Assembly (NCBI GenBank): GCA_046349155.1
Contig: JAXMCW010000004.1
Coordinates: 372,001 to 436,000 of the forward strand
Direction: 5' to 3'
Source: Alsobacter sp046349155
Lineage (GTDB): Bacteria > Pseudomonadota > Alphaproteobacteria > Rhizobiales > Beijerinckiaceae
DNA: 64,000 bases
Position 1 is the stretch's first letter. Each line of letters opens with the position of its first letter. The position numbers and the translations under genes are program-made. Shown piece after piece: positions 58,391 to 64,000 of the stretch. The notes beneath the pieces are model-generated. The model had not been told where the DNA came from, did not search any database, and was given only the letters and a program-made list of their open reading frames with translations.

Positions 58391-58715
58391 CGGCCGCGAT
58401 GTCCACGTGTTGAGTGCGTAGGGCAGCTGGTTCGTCGCAATGGACGGTATGGCTCGTTATGCGGCTGCTCGTGCTATCCTGATTACCGATATTCGAGATC
58501 CATATGAGCCACGTAAGAGCACATTGGGGTCGTGATGATCTGATTCATGGCTGCTCCTCATGATCAGCTTCGTTTCTGCTCATTACGACTGCTTCATGGC
58601 TGCTTTATTGTGAGCTTAGCTTTCAGCCAATACTTCAGAATCAAGAGCTCAGGTGATTGAGCTCAGGCAGGCATGTCGGAGATTGGGTGATCGAAAGGAG
58701 GCTTAGCTACTGCAA
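58391..58715. other. repeat-bearing AT-richer region, origin-like
   Basis: 325 bp without a gene. It contains direct repeats TTCATGGCTGCT (58544-58555 and 58593-58604) and GAGCTCAGG (58645-58653 and 58659-58667, 14 bp apart). The region adjoins the HUH Rep gene, so it is a candidate replication origin or end of that element. Base composition is lower in GC than the flanking core genes. Confidence 0.4.
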
Positions 58716-59222
58716 TCAATCGGCGCTGGGGAGATGCGCGTTAGTCCAATCAATGTCGTCGTAAAAGTTCGTTTTGGTACGTGCTTTCAGCATATACGAG
58801 AGCCAGCCCTCGTTTGCGCTATGCTGGATGTCGATCTGCCGTTGAGCCCATTTCGTCTTTGACCAGCAAAGCTCTACGGCAGAATCAAACGCTTCGCGCT
58901 CGACGGTTTGTGGGCGATCGATCAGCGCGTGGTAGTGGAGTCTGCCTTCGCTAGTTTTTTCTAGGACGGCGAAGGAGTTTACTCGACGACCATGACGAAC
59001 TGCGTTTCCGAAAAATGCGCGATTGAGACGTTTGAGGAAGTGGCTGAGATTTGCGGATGCTTGGTGATGGTCAAGATGCAGACAGCCGCCGTTGGCATCA
59101 TTGAGCACCTGACGCATCGTTAGGGTCACAGCGACGGGCTGGTCCCATGCCGACAAATTGACGCTTTTGGAAACGGCGTCGCGGTAATGCGATGGTGAAA
59201 ATGGGCGATGGAAGACATTCAT
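58716..59222 (-). CDS. HUH-endonuclease Rep-type protein
   Basis: About 168 residues from ATG 59222 (175 from 59243). The motif RLHYHALID supplies the H-u-H metal site of rolling-circle Rep and phage gp2-type nickases. GWLSYMLKARTK contains a likely catalytic Tyr, and VTLTMRQVLNDANGG matches the first Rep motif. It would nick and religate an origin on a small plasmid or filamentous-phage-like element. No helicase is attached. A well-formed sigma-70 promoter lies just upstream, overlapping the earlier ATG, which favours the later start. Confidence 0.72.
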   Translation of the reverse strand: MNVFHRPFSPSHYRDAVSKSVNLSAWDQPVAVTLTMRQVLNDANGGCLHLDHHQASANLSHFLKRLNRAFFGNAVRHGRRVNSFAVLEKTSEGRLHYHALIDRPQTVEREAFDSAVELCWSKTKWAQRQIDIQHSANEGWLSYMLKARTKTNFYDDIDWTNAHLPSAD

Positions 59223-59246
59223 AAAGAACACTCTGTGAAACATGTA

Positions 59247-59275
59247 TTTATATCATAAGGAGATATCGTTGACAA
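59247..59275 (-). promoter_or_regulatory. sigma-70-type promoter of the Rep gene
   Basis: On the minus strand TTGTCA (59275-59270), 17 bp, TATAAA (59252-59247). Transcription would start near 59240, inside the first candidate ATG and upstream of the second at 59222. The AT-rich sequence is unlike the surrounding genome and suggests foreign origin. Confidence 0.6.
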
Positions 59276-59303
59276 TAGAACACGGTATTGGACGTTGATT
59301 ATA

Positions 59304-59382
59304 ATCGGCCATAACATGAAGATGTTGAGGACGATTTCTCCCGAGATCCAATCAATCGGCCATAACGTGAGCAGGTTGTGAG
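59304..59382. repeat. imperfect direct repeat at the yifB break
   Basis: ATCGGCCATAAC starts at 59304 and again at 59355 (51 bp apart), with weaker similarity continuing for about 15 bp. The second copy spans the point where yifB similarity stops (about 59369). It may be a target duplication or attachment core formed when the Rep element integrated. Confidence 0.5.
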
Positions 59383-60010
59383 CCCCGGCGGCGGCCACCT
59401 CCAGAGCCCGCTTCGCGCTCTCCTGTCCCTTGATGTCCCTGAGGTCGGCCAGCGCCTCGGCGGCGGGGCGTACCGCGGGCTGGGGCCGCGACAGGACCTG
59501 CGTGCCGCGGACATGGTTGGCGAGCTGGATCAGCGAGCGCGGCGCGATGATCGGCAGGTCCGCCGCCGCCCAGGCCGCCTCCGGGCCGCAGGCCTGCGGG
59601 CAGACGAGCCCGTGCCCCCTCGCATTCGCCGCCACGGCCGCCGGCAGCACCCCGGCCACGGGCGAGATCGCTCCGTCCAGCGCGAGTTCGCCCAGGACCG
59701 TCTGGCCGTCCATCGCGTCCGTCGGGATGGCGCCGGTCGCGGCCATGATGCCGAGCGCGATGGGCAGGTCGTAGTGGCTGCCCTCCTTCGGCATGTCGGC
59801 GGGCGCCAGGTTCACCGTGATGCGCTTGGCCGGCATGGCGAGACCGGAGGCCGCCAAGGCCGCGCGCACCCGCTCGCGCGATTCGCCGACGGTCTTGTCC
59901 GGCAGCCCCACGATCGCGAAGGCCACCATACCCGGCATGAGCTGGACCTGGACTTCGACGGGGCGCGCCTCGATGCCGTCGAAGGCAACGGTCGCGATGG
60001 TCACGGTCAT
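59369..60010 (-). pseudogene. yifB: yifB/comM (Mg-chelatase-like AAA) truncated fragment
   Basis: The first about 214 residues of a YifB/ComM protein: VAFDGIEARPVEVQVQLMPGMVAFAIVGLPDKTVGESRERVRAAL, then LPIIAPRSLIQLANHVRG and DIKGQESAKRALEVAAAGAHNLL. Full-length homologues continue with MVGPPGSGKS (Walker A) and another 280 residues. Here the sequence changes at 59369 and the frame ends at 59219 in unrelated residues. The ATPase domain is lost, so the gene is dead. The frame opens at 60055, but the family start is ATG 60010. Confidence 0.85.
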
Positions 60011-61243
60011 GAATGGCGATTGTCCGGCAGGGCCGCTGCAGCGCGGCGCACTCAACTATTGGTTTACGAAAAGAAAATACACACGAATGAGCTTTAGTGA
60101 TCCTTCAGGAAGGACACGAGTTCTCAACTCTTGCTCCCGATCATGCCGCAGACGCAGGTGGGCGACAATGAACTATTTGATCGTGATCGATCAGGCGGCG
60201 GCCGCAAGTCTCTGGCATGCCGTTCCCGAGCTGCGGGCGAATTTCGACCTCGTTGACGTCCGCGTGCCCCGCCGCACCGTCCGCACGCCTGTCAAGGGTG
60301 TCATCGTCGATGTCGACCTGTGCAACATGGGGTCCGTGCGCGCCGTGCGGATGCTGCTGCGCGACATGCCGGCCGCGCTGCCTCGCCTGTTCGTCTGCCG
60401 CGCCGGCAGCCGGCGCGAGATCCTGCAGGCCCATGCGCTCGAGGCCACGGAGACGCTCGATCGGCCGGTCGGCGCCTTCGCGCTGAGCCAGGTCCTGCGG
60501 CGCTGGGACGAGGCCGAGGCCACCGCCGCCCCGCGCGACCCGCTCGCCAACGGCCTCGACCAGGCCATGCGCATCGCCGACTGCATCCTGTCCTCCGGCG
60601 AGCGCCTGGACGTCGACAAGGCGACCCTCGAATGGGGCGCCGAGGCGATGATGTCGGCCGTGGCGAGCGCAGGCGTGCGCAGCTGGATCGACGGCGTGCG
60701 CTCCTATCATCGTCCGACCTTCCGGCACTGCATGCTGGTGAACGGCCTCGCCGTCGCCTTCGCCCAGGGGATCGGCCTATCGCGCGCGGACACGGTCCAG
60801 GTGTCGCTCGCCGCCATGCTGCACGACGTCGGCAAGGCCCGCGTGCCCATCCCCATCCTGGACAAGCCCGGGGCGCTCGATCCCGACGAGGCCGCGATCA
60901 TGCGCCTCCATGTCGGGCACGGGCGCGCCATGGTGCAGGAAACCGGCGAGTTCGACCGTGCCGTCGTCGACGTCGTCGCCCATCACCACGAATATCTCGA
61001 CGGCACGGGCTACCCGCACGGGCTCAAGGGCCTGCGCATCGGCGACCTCACCCGCATCATCACGATCGTGGACATCGTCGCGGCCCTGGTGGAGGACCGC
61101 GTGTACCGCGAGTCCCTCCCGCTCGAGCAGGCGATGGACGTTCTCGTCGGCATGCACGGCAAGGTCGAGGACAGCCTCGCCACGGCTTTCCGCAGCATCC
61201 TGCTGGACGGTGGCGCCGGGCTGCCGCTGCTCGCGGCGCCCGT

Positions 61244-63973
<2,730 letters not shown>

Positions 63974-64000
63974 GCGCGAGACCCTAGCAAAGCGCGTCCG

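Noticed and set aside
59793..60167. Extended N-terminus of the HD-GYP protein
   Set aside because: The extra 125 codons overlap yifB antisense and have shadow composition; ATG 60168 begins a plausible protein.

Overview
The window looks like the chromosome or a large accessory region of a soil or plant-associated alphaproteobacterium of the Hyphomicrobiales (Microvirga/Methylobacterium/Bradyrhizobium-like). I infer this from the high GC content, FixJ-type regulators, DUF2254/DUF3141/DUF3300/DUF2950 genes, an ATPase zeta-like (DUF1476) protein and rhizobial-style intergenic repeats. I saw no tRNA, rRNA or CRISPR array.

Layout. (1) 1-2460: accessory genes, a DUF1801 remnant and an MFS carrier. 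(2) 2789-12380: a two-component system (receiver protein, FixJ-type regulator, and a kinase with a periplasmic ABC-substrate-binding-like sensor). It is divergent from an operon of two exported sulfatases, an exported HAD hydrolase, a formylglycine-generating enzyme and two small exported proteins. Between them lie three operator-like inverted repeats spaced exactly 22 bp apart. (3) 13306-15003: small wHTH protein, Crp/Fnr regulator, GAF protein. (4) 15574-23265, minus: probably one seven-gene operon, starting with an L-serine dehydratase that carries a Tat-type signal, then Cys-rich, DUF3300, DUF2950, SBF transporter, DUF2254 and VIT-like genes. (5) 24085-29952, plus: pyruvate formate-lyase, its activase, an AspT-type exchanger, a formate channel and a small protein. 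(6) 29978-32959: a second copy of the small exported pair seen after the sulfatases, and a TolB-like/TPR regulator. (7) 33099-41815, plus: nine-gene operon DUF3141, fabI, ppk2, zeta-like, pta, ackA, two unknowns and HlyD; then a convergent SulP transporter. (8) 43958-58390: accessory genes, many small, including a mandelate-racemase homologue, HNH, VOC, CorA, PHB-depolymerase-like, FAD oxidase and AraC genes, plus an AI-2E permease split by an intact IS3-family element. (9) 58391-59369: a small HUH Rep-type element abutting a truncated yifB. (10) 60168-63973: HD-GYP protein and mutS, apparently core genome.

The main new observation is a 19-bp double palindrome (consensus about GNAWNWTWCNGWARSTTAC) at five intergenic sites. 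It lies upstream of the serine dehydratase operon, pflB, the second small exported pair, the DUF3141-pta-ackA operon and the SulP gene. This suggests one regulator, not identified here, switching on fermentative acetyl-CoA/formate/acetate metabolism, polyphosphate energetics and exported proteins together. Pfl makes acetyl-CoA and formate; FocA and the exchanger move products; Pta-AckA recovers ATP as acetate; PPK2 adds polyphosphate-based nucleotide charging.
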